Shown here in pieces: positions 42,337 to 51,411 of a stretch of 64,000 bases of DNA. The notes under the pieces are model-generated. The model made no database searches and was not told the origin of the DNA. It saw only the letters and a list, made by a program, of their open reading frames with translations. This DNA comes from Shewanella salipaludis (GTDB lineage: Bacteria; Pseudomonadota; Gammaproteobacteria; Enterobacterales; Shewanellaceae). The translations under genes were made by a program, and so were the position numbers. Position 1 is the stretch's first letter. Each line of letters starts with the position of its first letter. The stretch covers positions 186,001-250,000 of the forward strand of contig NZ_JAAXYH010000003.1 of assembly GCF_012911865.1 (NCBI RefSeq), written 5' to 3'.

Positions 42337-43512
42337 TCAGCCGAAGGCCTGAATGCCCGTCTGTGCCCGGCCGAGGATCAAGGCATGCACGTCATGGGTG
42401 CCTTCATAGGTGTTGACCGCTTCCAGGTTCATCACATGGCGGATCACATGGAACTCGTCGCTGATGCCGTTGCCACCATGCATATCCCTGGCGACACGGG
42501 CGATATCCAGCGCCTTGCCGCAGGAATTGCGTTTGATCAGCGAAATGGCTTCCACCGGCAGGGTCCCGGCGTCCATCAGGCGGCCGGCTTGCAGGCAGGC
42601 CAGCAGGCCGGTGGCGATTTCCGTCTGCATGTCGGCGAGCTTCTTCTGGATCAGCTGGGTCGCCGCCAAGGGGCGATTGAACTGGATCCTGTCCAGGCTG
42701 TATTGGCGCGCCGCATGCCAGCAAAACTCGGCGGCGCCCAGCGCGCCCCAGGCGATACCGTAACGGGCCTTATTCAGGCAACCGAATGGCCCCTTGAGCC
42801 CCTCGACATTGGGCAATATCGCCGACTCGGGCACTTCGACCCCGTCCATGACGATTTCGCCGGTGATCGATGCCCGCAGGGAAAACTTGCCTTCTATCTT
42901 GGGGGCACTCAGGCCCTTCATGCCCTTGTCGAGAATGAAGCCACGAATGACCCCATCTAGCTTGGCCCAGACCACAAACACATCGGCGATGGGCGAGTTG
43001 GTGATCCACATCTTGCTGCCTGTGAGACGGTAACCGCCGTCTATGCGCTCGGCGCGGGTCTTCATGCTGCCGGGATCCGAGCCCGCATCCGGCTCTGTCA
43101 GGCCGAAGCAGCCGACCCATTCACCCGTGGCCAGCTTGGGCAGGTAGCGCATGCGTTGCGCTTCGCTGCCGTAGGCATGTATGGGGTGCATCACCAGGGA
43201 GGACTGGACACTCATGGCGGAGCGATAGCCACTATCGACCCTCTCTATCTCCCTTGCCACCAGGCCATAACTGACATAGTTGACGTTGGCACAACCATAG
43301 GCTTCCGGCAGCGTCGCCCCCAGCAGGCCCAAGGCCCCCAACTCGTTCATGATCTCCCGGTCGAAATGCTCGTTGCGGTTGGCCATCAACACCCGGCTCA
43401 TGAGTTTGTCCTGGGCATATTCGTGGACGCTGTCACGTATGAGGCGTTCTTCCTCGCTGAGCAGGGAGTCGAGTTGCAGTGGGTCTTGCCAGTCGAAATG
43501 CTGTCGGGCCAT
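42337..43512 (-). CDS. gcdH: Glutaryl-CoA dehydrogenase
   Basis: 391 aa. Strong agreement along its length with glutaryl-CoA dehydrogenase: [60 protein letters not shown], and the catalytic glutamate in [17 protein letters not shown]. It oxidatively decarboxylates glutaryl-CoA to crotonyl-CoA with FAD, in lysine and tryptophan breakdown. The start at 43512 has AAGG nine bases upstream; 43521 touches that site. Divergent from a LysR gene with a 19-bp palindrome between them; the E1 and malonyltransferase-like genes follow. Confidence 0.92.
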   Translation of the reverse strand: MARQHFDWQDPLQLDSLLSEEERLIRDSVHEYAQDKLMSRVLMANRNEHFDREIMNELGALGLLGATLPEAYGCANVNYVSYGLVAREIERVDSGYRSAMSVQSSLVMHPIHAYGSEAQRMRYLPKLATGEWVGCFGLTEPDAGSDPGSMKTRAERIDGGYRLTGSKMWITNSPIADVFVVWAKLDGVIRGFILDKGMKGLSAPKIEGKFSLRASITGEIVMDGVEVPESAILPNVEGLKGPFGCLNKARYGIAWGALGAAEFCWHAARQYSLDRIQFNRPLAATQLIQKKLADMQTEIATGLLACLQAGRLMDAGTLPVEAISLIKRNSCGKALDIARVARDMHGGNGISDEFHVIRHVMNLEAVNTYEGTHDVHALILGRAQTGIQAFG

Positions 43513-43568
43513 GGTTATCATCCTTATCTTGGCTGAAATGTAACTGTCTAATATCGTGACTTAAGCGG

Positions 43569-43588
43569 CCTGTTGCATCCTGTTGCAT
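43569..43588. repeat. Exact 10-bp tandem duplication upstream of gcdH
   Basis: CCTGTTGCAT occurs at 43569-43578 and 43579-43588 in the divergent region between gcdH and its LysR gene. Confidence 0.85.
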
Positions 43589-43685
43589 GAAGTGCGAACG
43601 CAAGCTGCCGATAAATCAACCATTGCTTATTGGCCTAGCATAGGCATAATTTTGACTTAGGAAAAATATTCTTTTTCTCTGGCAT

Positions 43686-43704
43686 CTATAGGTTTTACCT
43701 ATAG
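43686..43704. promoter_or_regulatory. Palindrome, likely LysR operator
   Basis: CTATAGGT (43686-43693) and ACCTATAG (43697-43704) flank TTT. It lies 62 bp upstream of the LysR start and 174 bp upstream of gcdH, in the usual place and form for a LysR-type regulatory binding site. Confidence 0.6.
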
Positions 43705-43765
43705 CATTGCTGCCACCAGTCCTGGCACCATTTTGGCGCCAACAGTCCATTTGCAGGAGAGCCGG

Positions 43766-44602
43766 GTGAACCTCAGAGCCTTGAGTTATTTTGTCGCTGT
43801 GATAGAGAAAGGCAGCATAAGCCAGGCGGCGAAGCAGTGTTTCATCGCCCAGCCGTCGATCTCGGCCGCCATAGCCCAGCTGGAGTCTGAGCTCAATGTG
43901 CAGTTATTCCATCGCCACGGCAAGGGGGTGAGTCCGACCGAAGCCGGCATGCGTCTCTATCCCCTGGCCCAGAAATTACTCAATGACTCGCGGGCAATTC
44001 AGGCCCTGTTTACCAAGGCCGAGGCCCAAGTCCCCTTCAAGCTGGGGTTGATCCGCTCCCTCGGGGTACAGCGCATGAGCATGCTGCTCAAGGACTTCAC
44101 CAACGCCTGCCCGGCCATGGATCTCACCCTGGTGGAACCGGATCAGCAGGCCGACGCCCGCATAGTGACCACCTGTGATTTGACCTCGAACGAACACTTC
44201 TTCCCCATGTGGCATGACAAATATGTGTTGGCTATCCCGCCGTCCATGAGCCTGAGCCTGAAGGGCCAGATACGCTTGCAGGATCTGCAGCAGCAGCCCT
44301 TCATTCACAGATCCCCCTGTGAGGCCCTGACGGCATTGCAGCAGCTGCTGGATCTCGAAGGCATCAGGGTGCAGGTCAGGGCCAGGATCCAAACCATAGA
44401 ATATGCCGTCGGCCTGGTGGCTGCAGGTCTGGGGATCGCCCTGGTGCCTGCGCTGCCGGCGTTGCTGGAACAGCAGGAAATCGTTTTCCGACCACTGCAG
44501 GACATAGATCTGAAGCGTACCGTCGGCCTGGCCTTGCCCCAGGTGGCGGTGCTGAGCGAGCAACAGCTGGCATTACAACATCTATGCGGGCAATACAATT
44601 GA
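43766..44602 (+). CDS. LysR-family regulator, probably of the gcdH operon
   Basis: 278 aa. It opens with the LysR HTH (LRALSYFVAVIEKGSISQAA, IAQPSISAAIAQLESELNVQ, LFHRHGKGVSPTEAGMRL) and continues with the two-lobed effector domain (EYAVGLVAAGLGIALVPALP). Divergent from gcdH with a good palindrome between. By analogy with GcdR regulators it may respond to glutarate or glutaryl-CoA, but the ligand is an inference. A GTG start at 43766 has CAGGAGAG upstream; the in-frame 43733 start lies before that site. Confidence 0.85.
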   Translation: MNLRALSYFVAVIEKGSISQAAKQCFIAQPSISAAIAQLESELNVQLFHRHGKGVSPTEAGMRLYPLAQKLLNDSRAIQALFTKAEAQVPFKLGLIRSLGVQRMSMLLKDFTNACPAMDLTLVEPDQQADARIVTTCDLTSNEHFFPMWHDKYVLAIPPSMSLSLKGQIRLQDLQQQPFIHRSPCEALTALQQLLDLEGIRVQVRARIQTIEYAVGLVAAGLGIALVPALPALLEQQEIVFRPLQDIDLKRTVGLALPQVAVLSEQQLALQHLCGQYN

Positions 44603-44634
44603 AGTTGCGGTTAAAGCTGTAACACTTTGCATCA

Positions 44635-44651
44635 AGCGGCAAATTGCCGCT
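44635..44651. repeat. Inverted repeat after the LysR gene
   Basis: AGCGGCAA and TTGCCGCT pair around one central base. It lies 33 bp after the LysR stop and may act as a terminator, though there is no T-run. Confidence 0.45.
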
Positions 44652-44717
44652 GCCCTGGATGGCATTCGATGCTACTCTCATGAACCCTTTGTCAAGCAAG
44701 CACTAAAAGCACCTGCC

Positions 44718-45590
44718 ATGTCCAGAAATTGCCTCAGCATTAGCCTAGGTCTGCTGCTCTTTAGCCTGTCGGGGCTCGCACTGGCCGACTCTGGCTGCAA
44801 CCAAGACGAGGAGTGCATCCCCGTCGGCCAATGGGAATTGGGCCTGGCGCTCGGCTGGGGCAAGAAAACCAATCCCTTGGCGGATTATGAGGATATTCCC
44901 CTCTATCTGTTGCCTTCGGTAGCCTACTATGGCGACAACTGGTTCTTCGACAATGGCAACCTGGGCTACACCCTGGCCGAAGATGAGCACTTCAGCGTCA
45001 ATCTGACGACCAGCTATAGCCTGGACAGGGCCTACTTCTACCGCTGGGATCCCAGCAATATTTTCATCGCCAATGGCAACAATCAGGCCGCCGCGATAGC
45101 GACCCAGGAAAGCTTAAGGGACCAGGGGCCTCAGCCCGCCATCGGGGCCCTGGAGGCCAGGCATTTCACCCTGCTCGGCGGCGCCGAAGCCTTCTTCTAT
45201 ACCCCCATGGGGACATTCAGGCTCGCCCTGGGCCATGACCTATTCGATGTGCATCGGGGGACCGAGGCCCAAATCAAATGGGCCTATAAACTGGCGCTGC
45301 AGCGTTGGCGATTCGATCTGGCACTGCTGCTGGAATGGAAGAGCCGGGAAATAGTCGACTACTACTATGGCATCAGACCCGGTGAAAGCCGCTACTGGAA
45401 CCAAGAATACCGGGCCGAGGCGGCATGGAACCGGGGAGCCGAGTTCAGCGGCCGCTATGTGCTGAACGAGCATTGGGAATTATTGCTTGCCACCCGCTAC
45501 ACCAAGATTGCCGCTGAAATAGTTGCCAGTCCCTTGTTGAATAAAGACTATAGCAGCAGCTACTTCATCGGCGCGGCCTATAGGTTCTGA
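44718..45590 (+). CDS. MipA/OmpV-family outer-membrane protein
   Basis: 290 aa. Signal peptide residues 1-23 (ALA|DSGC), then a beta-barrel-type sequence starting with WELGLALGWGKKTNPLADYE and DIPLYLLPSVAYYGDNWFFD, the OmpV/MipA signature, and ending with SSYFIGAAYRF (C-terminal F). In Shewanella this gene commonly precedes a DUF3019 gene and a two-component pair, as here. MipA was first linked to murein enzymes, but most relatives are stress-induced barrels. Confidence 0.85.
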   Translation: MSRNCLSISLGLLLFSLSGLALADSGCNQDEECIPVGQWELGLALGWGKKTNPLADYEDIPLYLLPSVAYYGDNWFFDNGNLGYTLAEDEHFSVNLTTSYSLDRAYFYRWDPSNIFIANGNNQAAAIATQESLRDQGPQPAIGALEARHFTLLGGAEAFFYTPMGTFRLALGHDLFDVHRGTEAQIKWAYKLALQRWRFDLALLLEWKSREIVDYYYGIRPGESRYWNQEYRAEAAWNRGAEFSGRYVLNEHWELLLATRYTKIAAEIVASPLLNKDYSSSYFIGAAYRF

Positions 45591-45592
45591 TT

Positions 45593-46015
45593 TTGGTGAC
45601 TCGCGGCATTCAATACATTCACTTTGGCATACTCTGTTGGCTGCTCGCCATGGCGCTGCATGGCGAAGCCTTGGCGGCTGATAAACCCCGGCTTGCCCGC
45701 CTCAAGCTGACCCCGGAGCAATGCATCACCCAGACCAAGGCACAGAGCTGTGACATGCAAATCACCCTCCAGTGGCAATTGGTACACGAGGAACTCATCT
45801 GCATCATCTCGGACTATGGCGCCAGGCAACACTGGTGCAACGACTCGCCCGAGGTCGACAGGCTCACACTGCAGATTGAGACGCACAAAGACATACATTT
45901 TGTCATGATAAGCCAGGCAACCCATAAGACCCTGGCCAAGGCACAGCTGACCGTCAGCTCAGTCGCGGCGCCGCAGGTACGCAGGCGCTATCGCAACCCA
46001 TGGAGTGTATTTTGA
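45593..46015 (+). CDS. DUF3019-family exported protein
   Basis: 140 aa. Signal peptide (about residues 1-28, EALAAD), then LKLTPEQCITQTKAQSCDMQ, ITLQWQ and ELICIISDYGARQHWCND, which match my memory of DUF3019. Three or four cysteines suggest disulfides. The start is TTG 45593 or GTG 45596, right after the mipA stop, and the stop overlaps the response regulator ATG (TGATG), so all are likely co-translated. Function unknown; a periplasmic sensor accessory of the two-component system is possible. Confidence 0.75.
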   Translation: MVTRGIQYIHFGILCWLLAMALHGEALAADKPRLARLKLTPEQCITQTKAQSCDMQITLQWQLVHEELICIISDYGARQHWCNDSPEVDRLTLQIETHKDIHFVMISQATHKTLAKAQLTVSSVAAPQVRRRYRNPWSVF

Positions 46016-46728
46016 TGACCCCCACCCAAGCCCCCCATAGAGTATTATTGGTCGAAGACGATACCCGCCTGGCCAATCTGATCCTGGACTACCTTAAACT
46101 CAACGGCATGCACGTAGAGATAGAACGTCGCGGCGATACCGTGTTGAGCCGGCTGATCACCTATCAACCCGATATCATACTGCTGGACATAATGTTGCCC
46201 GGCATGGACGGTCTCAGCCTATGCGAAAAACTGCCCGAATATTTTGCCGGCCCCATATTGCTGATGAGCGCCCTGGGCTCGAGCGAAGATCAAATCCGGG
46301 GACTCGAGCTGGGGGCCGATGACTATGTCGTCAAACCCGTGGATCCCGCCCTGCTGGTGGCGCGCATCAACAATCTGCTGCGACGCCAGCAACAGCAGCA
46401 ACCTGCTTCATCCCACTGCCTGAGCTTCGGCAAGCTCAGCATAGATCCCCACACCCAGGCGATACACCTGGGCAGCAGCGACATAGATCTGACCAGTCAC
46501 GAATTTGAACTCCTGTGGTTGCTGGCCTCGCAGGCGGGCCAGGTGCTCAGCCGACAATACATATATCACTACCTGCTCAACATTGATTTCGATGGCAAAG
46601 ACAGGAAAATCGATGTGCGCATCTCCCGTCTGCGGAAGAAACTGGGGGATAGCCTGGACACCCCATTCCGCATTAAAACCGTCTGGGGCCAGGGCTACTT
46701 GTTTGCCCCCGGGGCCTGGAATAATTGA
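46015..46728 (+). CDS. OmpR-family response regulator, RstA-like
   Basis: 237 aa. Receiver domain with acidic pocket LLVEDD (residues 11-16), phosphorylated D58 in PDIILLDIMLPGMDG and K near 108 in DDYVVKPVDPALLVARI. The C-terminal winged helix contains DLTSHEFELLWLLASQAGQV and IDVRISRLRKKLGD, the OmpR/PhoB type. It works with the kinase at 46748. I start at ATG 46015, which overlaps the previous stop; an earlier in-frame ATG at 46000 lies inside the DUF3019 gene. Confidence 0.9.
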   Translation: MTPTQAPHRVLLVEDDTRLANLILDYLKLNGMHVEIERRGDTVLSRLITYQPDIILLDIMLPGMDGLSLCEKLPEYFAGPILLMSALGSSEDQIRGLELGADDYVVKPVDPALLVARINNLLRRQQQQQPASSHCLSFGKLSIDPHTQAIHLGSSDIDLTSHEFELLWLLASQAGQVLSRQYIYHYLLNIDFDGKDRKIDVRISRLRKKLGDSLDTPFRIKTVWGQGYLFAPGAWNN

Positions 46729-46747
46729 GCCAGAGGCAAGTGCCCGA

Positions 46748-48016
46748 ATGAAACGTCTCTTCATCAGTCTCTATCTGCTGTTAAGCCTGAGCTTGCTCGG
46801 CATAGGCTGGACCCTGGACAGCCTGTGGCAACAGCATGTCGATGACAACGGCGTCTTAGATGCGCCGCTGCTGGCGCTGGCACAAGTGCTGGCGCAGCTG
46901 CCTGTCGCCGAACGCCAAACCTATCTGCAGGCAATCGACACCCGCGGGGCCATGCCGCTGCAACTGCTCGCCCCCGAGCAGCTGGCCCTGCCGCAGCAAC
47001 GCCGCCTGACTCGGGGCGAGCTGTTCACCACCACAACCCCTGAGGGACGTCAGCTGCAGTTTGTCGGGCTGGGCACCCAGGTGCTGGTGGCAGGACCTAT
47101 CGACATGGATCCCAGGGCCGAGTCACGCGGCCTGTTTACCCTGCTGTTTTATCTGGCGCTCGCCCTGGTCATCCTGCTCTGGGTCGCGCCGCTGTCGCGG
47201 GACTTGCGCATCTTGCGGCGGGCGACCGAGGCCTTCGGCGCAGCCAAGTGGGATACCCGCATCGCCTTGTCCAGCCGCTCCCAGGTGCGGCCGCTGGGCA
47301 ACACCTTCAATGACATGGCCCGGCGCATCGGCACCCTGATCGACAACCAGCAGCACTTGTCCAATGCCGTGTCCCATGAGATCCGTACCCCACTGGCCCG
47401 GCTCAAGTTTGCCCTCGCCCTCTTGGCGCAACACAGCCCATCCGCCGGGCATGCGGATAAACGCCGGCAGTTGCTCGAAGGCATGGGCCAAGATGTCGCT
47501 GAAATGGAAAGCCTGCTGCAGGAGCTGCTGACCTACGCCAGCCTGGAGACCCAACCCCAGACGCCTGGGAGCGAGCCCATAGAGCTGCTCGTCCTGGTGC
47601 GCCAAACCGTCGCCAGAGTCCAGGATCTCGGCATCCAGGCCATTTTATTGCATGCCCGCCAAGAGCAGATCCGGCTGCAGTGTGAGCCGGCGCTGCTCGA
47701 ACGAGCCTTGCAGAACTTGCTTACCAATGCCCAGCGCTTCGCCAGGACGGCTATCCGGGTCGAAGTGGGTCTATCCCAGGGCATGATAACGCTGGCGGTG
47801 AGTAACGATGGCCCCACCATCCCGGAGGAAGAACGGCAACGTCTGTTCGAACCTTTCTATCGCGGCAAAGTGGCGGACGGTGAGCATAAGGGGCATGGGC
47901 TAGGGCTGGCGATAGTCAAACGCATCATGGCGCGGCACAGGGGGCGGGTGACACTGGATAGCGAGAGCGGCGAAACCCGCTTCAGCCTCATCTGGCCACA
48001 AAGCCCGGAACACTAA
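46748..48016 (+). CDS. Sensor histidine kinase, RstB-like
   Basis: 422 aa. Two transmembrane helices (about 3-22 and 130-152) enclose a small periplasmic domain of about 105 residues. HAMP follows, then the H-box SNAVSHEIRTPLARLKFALA with H210, N-box LERALQNLLTNAQRFA, and G boxes VSNDGPTIPEEERQRLFEPF and GHGLGLAIVKRIM. Partner of the regulator encoded 19 bp upstream. The stimulus is unknown; the mipA and DUF3019 genes upstream are probable targets or sensors. Confidence 0.9.
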   Translation: MKRLFISLYLLLSLSLLGIGWTLDSLWQQHVDDNGVLDAPLLALAQVLAQLPVAERQTYLQAIDTRGAMPLQLLAPEQLALPQQRRLTRGELFTTTTPEGRQLQFVGLGTQVLVAGPIDMDPRAESRGLFTLLFYLALALVILLWVAPLSRDLRILRRATEAFGAAKWDTRIALSSRSQVRPLGNTFNDMARRIGTLIDNQQHLSNAVSHEIRTPLARLKFALALLAQHSPSAGHADKRRQLLEGMGQDVAEMESLLQELLTYASLETQPQTPGSEPIELLVLVRQTVARVQDLGIQAILLHARQEQIRLQCEPALLERALQNLLTNAQRFARTAIRVEVGLSQGMITLAVSNDGPTIPEEERQRLFEPFYRGKVADGEHKGHGLGLAIVKRIMARHRGRVTLDSESGETRFSLIWPQSPEH

Positions 48017-48025
48017 GCCCGAACC

Positions 48026-48331
48026 TCAATCCAGGCTGAAATCACCGAAGTCGAGATCGGCTTCCGGGGCCGGGTCGAAATTCAATTCAGGATTGGCCTC
48101 GGCCCTTTGCTGTTGCAATTGCGCCTGCTGCGCCTTGAGCAGCGCCAGCTGACGCCGGCGTTTGCGCTGCTTGCACAGGCGGATCACATCGTATTTCTGC
48201 GCATCGGAAAAAGTCTGCCAATTAAACCTCTCATCCCGGCTGCGCATGCAGCCGAGGCAATAGCCTCTGTCATCGGACTGGCAGACGCCGATGCAGGGGC
48301 TGGGAATGGCGAAGAAGGCTAATTGTTCCAT
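48026..48331 (-). CDS. DUF1289-family small cysteine-motif protein
   Basis: 101 aa. The DUF1289 motif PSPCIGVCQSDDRGYCLGCM plus RSRDERFNW lies at residues 11-37, with four cysteines that probably bind a metal or Fe-S cluster. A basic, glutamine-rich helix (KRRRQLALLKAQQAQLQQQR) and an acidic tail follow, making it longer than the core family domain. It is convergent with the kinase gene, and no partner is visible. Confidence 0.82.
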   Translation of the reverse strand: MEQLAFFAIPSPCIGVCQSDDRGYCLGCMRSRDERFNWQTFSDAQKYDVIRLCKQRKRRRQLALLKAQQAQLQQQRAEANPELNFDPAPEADLDFGDFSLD

Positions 48332-48462
48332 GGGTTAAAGCTATAAGAAAATGCGCTATTTTTCTACAGCCCAGGCTAAATAATGGGCATTTTTGCTAAA
48401 ATTGCACACACTCAAGCAAAGTGCATAAACCCATAAGCCCAGAGAATAACAAGGAGCCCAAC

Positions 48463-49014
48463 ATGCCCTTTCGCCGCTTAGCCCTTCACCGGCTGATGTT
48501 AGCCTGTTTGTCCCTGTGTCTGCTCTATGGCTGCAGCAGCCAGCCCAAGCAAGACTATGCCCTGAATTATGACTTCACCCGCCTGCACAGTTACGCCCTG
48601 TTGCCGAATATTGCCACGGACGATCCCCTGAGCAGCCAGCGCATCCAAGCCGACATAACCACAGAGCTGAGGCGTAAAGGCTTTGCCGAGCTGGCTCAAG
48701 GGGCCGATTTCCTGGTCGGCTTCAGCGTCCGGACCCAAGACAAGCCCGCAGATTCCGGCCTGTCCCTCGGCCTGGGCACAGGCAGCTGGGGGCGCTCCGG
48801 CGGCGTAAGCGTCGGCACCAGTGTCGGGATCCCCCTCGGCAGCGAGACCGCCAAGCGTCAGACAATACAGATAGATATCCTGGACTCAGCCAACCGCCGG
48901 CTCGTCTGGCGCGGCAGTGACAGCTTCGATTTCGATACCGGCGCCGCAGACAAGGCCATGGCATCGGCCAAGGCAGTCGCCCGGATCCTGGCCCGCTTCC
49001 CACCACGGCAATAG
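48463..49014 (+). CDS. DUF4136-type lipoprotein
   Basis: 183 aa. Lipoprotein signal ending LLYGC|SS (cysteine near residue 23), then DYALNYDFTRLHSYALLPNI and the C-terminal DUF4136 pattern (QIDILDSANRRLVWRGSDSF, DKAMASAKAVARILARFPP). A glycine/serine-rich stretch at about 98-130 (GLSLGLGTGSWGRSGGVSVG) lies within. AAGGAG precedes the ATG at 48463. Probably an outer-membrane lipoprotein of unknown role. Confidence 0.78.
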   Translation: MPFRRLALHRLMLACLSLCLLYGCSSQPKQDYALNYDFTRLHSYALLPNIATDDPLSSQRIQADITTELRRKGFAELAQGADFLVGFSVRTQDKPADSGLSLGLGTGSWGRSGGVSVGTSVGIPLGSETAKRQTIQIDILDSANRRLVWRGSDSFDFDTGAADKAMASAKAVARILARFPPRQ

Positions 49015-49109
49015 CAAACAATCCGGGCCAAACGCCCGTTTAGTGATATAAGATGAGGTAAACTAAGGCAAAAATAATCGGCCAACGGCCAGTATATAAA
49101 GGTACCCGA

Positions 49110-50315
49110 ATGAAAGGCTTTCAATTGACAGAGATGCAGCCGCTGGGCACACCCCATTGCCAGGGAGCTGTCCGTGCCATGTTGCTCGGCTGTGGCGAGC
49201 TGGGCAAAGAAGTCGCCATAGAATTACAACGCCTGGGGGTGGAAGTCATAGGGGTCGACAGATACCCCAACGCCCCGGCGATGCAGCTTGCCCACAGATT
49301 TCATGTTATCGACATGCTGGATGGGGCGGCGCTCAGGGCCGTTATCGCCCTGGAGCAACCTCAACTTGTGATCCCGGAAATCGAGGCCATAGCCACCCAG
49401 ACCCTGGTCGAGCTGGAAGCCGATGGCCTGCATGTCGTGCCTACCGCCAGGGCGGCGCAGCTGACCATGGACAGGGAAGGCATCCGCAGGTTGGCGGCAC
49501 AGGACTTGGGCCTGCCCACCTCGGATTATCGCTTCTGCGACACCCGGGCCGAATTTGAGCAGGCCGTATCCCAGATAGGCCTGCCCTGTGTCGTCAAGCC
49601 GCTGATGAGTTCATCGGGCAAAGGCCAGAGCCTGATCCGCCGGCCAGACACTGTGGCCTCTGCCTGGGACCATGCCCAGCAGGGTGGCCGCGCCGGCGAA
49701 GGCCGAGTGATAGTCGAAGCCTTCATTCCCTTCGACTATGAGATCACCCTGCTGACGGTGAGCGCCATAGATGGGATTCACTTCTGTGCCCCCATAGGCC
49801 ACAGGCAAGAGGATGGCGACTATCGCGAGTCCTGGCAGCCACAGGCCATGTCCGAGATGGCGCTCACCCGCGCCCGGGAGATAGCCCATAAGGTGGTCAC
49901 TGCGCTCGGCGGCTATGGTCTGTTTGGGGTGGAGCTGTTCATCAGAGGCGATGAGGTGTACTTCTCCGAGGTCTCGCCCAGGCCACACGACACTGGCATG
50001 GTGACCCTCATCAGCCAGGATCTGTCTGAGTTTGCCCTGCATGTGCGCGCCATCCTGGGCCTGCCGATCCACGGCATACGCCAACTGGGTGCCTGCGCCT
50101 CGGCGGTGATCCTGGCCGAAGGCCACTCGGACAACCTGAGTTACACCGGCCTGCCGCAGGCGCTGGCGCAGCCGGACACTCAGTTGCGCCTGTTCGGCAA
50201 ACCCGTTATCGCCGGCCGCCGCCGTCTTGGGGTCGCCCTGGCACGGGCCGAAGACACGGACGGCGCCATCGCCAAGGCATTGGCGGCCGCCGCCGAGGTA
50301 AAGGTAAGCTTCTGA
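49110..50315 (+). CDS. purT: Formate-dependent phosphoribosylglycinamide formyltransferase
   Basis: 401 aa, close to E. coli PurT in length. ATP-grasp fold: [74 protein letters not shown] and [20 protein letters not shown]. It makes formyl-GAR from GAR, formate and ATP in purine synthesis, an alternative to PurN. No classic PurR operator is visible; an AAACG/CGTTT inverted repeat near 49030 has the wrong spacing. Confidence 0.95.
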   Translation: MKGFQLTEMQPLGTPHCQGAVRAMLLGCGELGKEVAIELQRLGVEVIGVDRYPNAPAMQLAHRFHVIDMLDGAALRAVIALEQPQLVIPEIEAIATQTLVELEADGLHVVPTARAAQLTMDREGIRRLAAQDLGLPTSDYRFCDTRAEFEQAVSQIGLPCVVKPLMSSSGKGQSLIRRPDTVASAWDHAQQGGRAGEGRVIVEAFIPFDYEITLLTVSAIDGIHFCAPIGHRQEDGDYRESWQPQAMSEMALTRAREIAHKVVTALGGYGLFGVELFIRGDEVYFSEVSPRPHDTGMVTLISQDLSEFALHVRAILGLPIHGIRQLGACASAVILAEGHSDNLSYTGLPQALAQPDTQLRLFGKPVIAGRRRLGVALARAEDTDGAIAKALAAAAEVKVSF

Positions 50316-50330
50316 TACGGCGCCCAGGGC

Positions 50331-50352
50331 CTGAGGGCGAGGGTGCCCTCAG
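50331..50352. terminator. Hairpin between convergent purT and dehydrogenase
   Basis: CTGAGGGC and GCCCTCAG pair around a 6-base loop. It overlaps the stop codon of the 2-hydroxyacid dehydrogenase gene. No T-run, so strength is uncertain. Confidence 0.5.
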
Positions 50353-51350
50353 TTCACCCTGTTGATCGCTTTGCCGGCCAGGAAGGCCTGAATGTTGGCC
50401 ACGGCGATATCCAACAAGTTTTGCCTGGCCTCGCGCGTCGCCCAGGCGATATGGGGACTGATGCTGATGTTGGCCGCGCTCAGCAGCGGGTTGTCCGCGG
50501 CCGGCGGCTCGGTCGACAGCACATCGACACCGGCGCGCAGCCGACCGGCATTGAGGGCGGCGGCCAGTGCCGCTTCGTCTATCAGGCCGCCCCTGGCCGT
50601 GTTGATCAGCAAGGCACCCGGCTGCATCAGCGCCAGTGTGGCGGCGTTGATCAGCTTGTCGGTTTCCCGGGTCAAGGGGCAATGCAGGGATAAGATATCC
50701 GCCTGGGCCAGCAGGCTTTCGAATGGGGCCCAGGCGATGCCCTCGGGCAACGCCTGGCGGTTGCCGCTGGACTCTCCCCCAAGACTGCGGCTATGCACCA
50801 GGACGCGCATCCCAAAGGCCAAGGCGATGCTCGCCACCCGTTGGCCTATGGCGCCATAACCTATCAGTCCCAGGGTCTTGCCTTTCAGCGATTGCAAGGG
50901 CGCCAGGGTGAAGCAGAAGTCTGCCGCCCGGCTCCAGGCGCCGGCCTTCACCGCACTGTCATGCAATGCCAGGCTTTGGCTGTGGTGCAGTATATGGGCA
51001 AACACCATCTGCGCCACCGCATCCGGACCATAGCCCGGCACATTGGTCACACATATGCCCTGCTCGCTGGCGGCAGCCATATCCACCACATTGGTGCCGG
51101 TGGCCAACACCCCGATATAGCTGAGCTCGGGAAGCCGGGCCAAGGTTTCCCGGCCCAGGGGAGTCTTGTTGGTGAGCAAGACCTGCGCCCCCCTGGCTCG
51201 CGCCGGGATAGACTCGACCCGGGTCCTGTCGTGGCTTATGACCTCCCCCAGGGACTGCAGCGCCCGGTCATCCAAGTCCCCGGGATTCAAGGTAAAGCCG
51301 TCGAGTATCACTATCTTCATCTTGGCCACACTCATATTGCCCGCCTTCAT
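50349..51350 (-). CDS. D-2-hydroxyacid dehydrogenase family protein
   Basis: 333 aa. The NAD-binding site is GKTLGLIGYGAIGQRVASIA near residues 155-174. Catalytic residues appear as R in NTARGGLIDEAALAAALNAG, E in DVLSTEPP and H in SISPHIAWATREARQN, the family order. It may reduce hydroxypyruvate or glyoxylate (GhrB or HprA-like), but the substrate is not certain. The start is ambiguous: MKIVILDG at 51320 and MSVAK at 51335 are also in frame. A 13-bp tandem repeat lies just upstream. Confidence 0.82.
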   Translation of the reverse strand: MKAGNMSVAKMKIVILDGFTLNPGDLDDRALQSLGEVISHDRTRVESIPARARGAQVLLTNKTPLGRETLARLPELSYIGVLATGTNVVDMAAASEQGICVTNVPGYGPDAVAQMVFAHILHHSQSLALHDSAVKAGAWSRAADFCFTLAPLQSLKGKTLGLIGYGAIGQRVASIALAFGMRVLVHSRSLGGESSGNRQALPEGIAWAPFESLLAQADILSLHCPLTRETDKLINAATLALMQPGALLINTARGGLIDEAALAAALNAGRLRAGVDVLSTEPPAADNPLLSAANISISPHIAWATREARQNLLDIAVANIQAFLAGKAINRVN

Positions 51351-51376
51351 CAGTTAGCTTCAACAGTTAGCTTCAA
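51351..51376. repeat. Exact 13-bp tandem duplication
   Basis: CAGTTAGCTTCAA occurs at 51351-51363 and again at 51364-51376, in the promoter-proximal seam of the dehydrogenase gene. Confidence 0.9.
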
Positions 51377-51411
51377 CAATCTCAGCCGGCTTAGCCGAGT
51401 CTGCAGCAACC

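Noticed and set aside
46505..46747. Upstream in-frame extension of the histidine kinase
   Set aside because: It overlaps the response regulator in another frame and lacks kinase sequence; the kinase begins with its first membrane helix at 46748.
49022..49037. PurR box upstream of purT
   Set aside because: AAACG and CGTTT occur as an inverted repeat but their spacing does not fit the 16-bp PurR operator.
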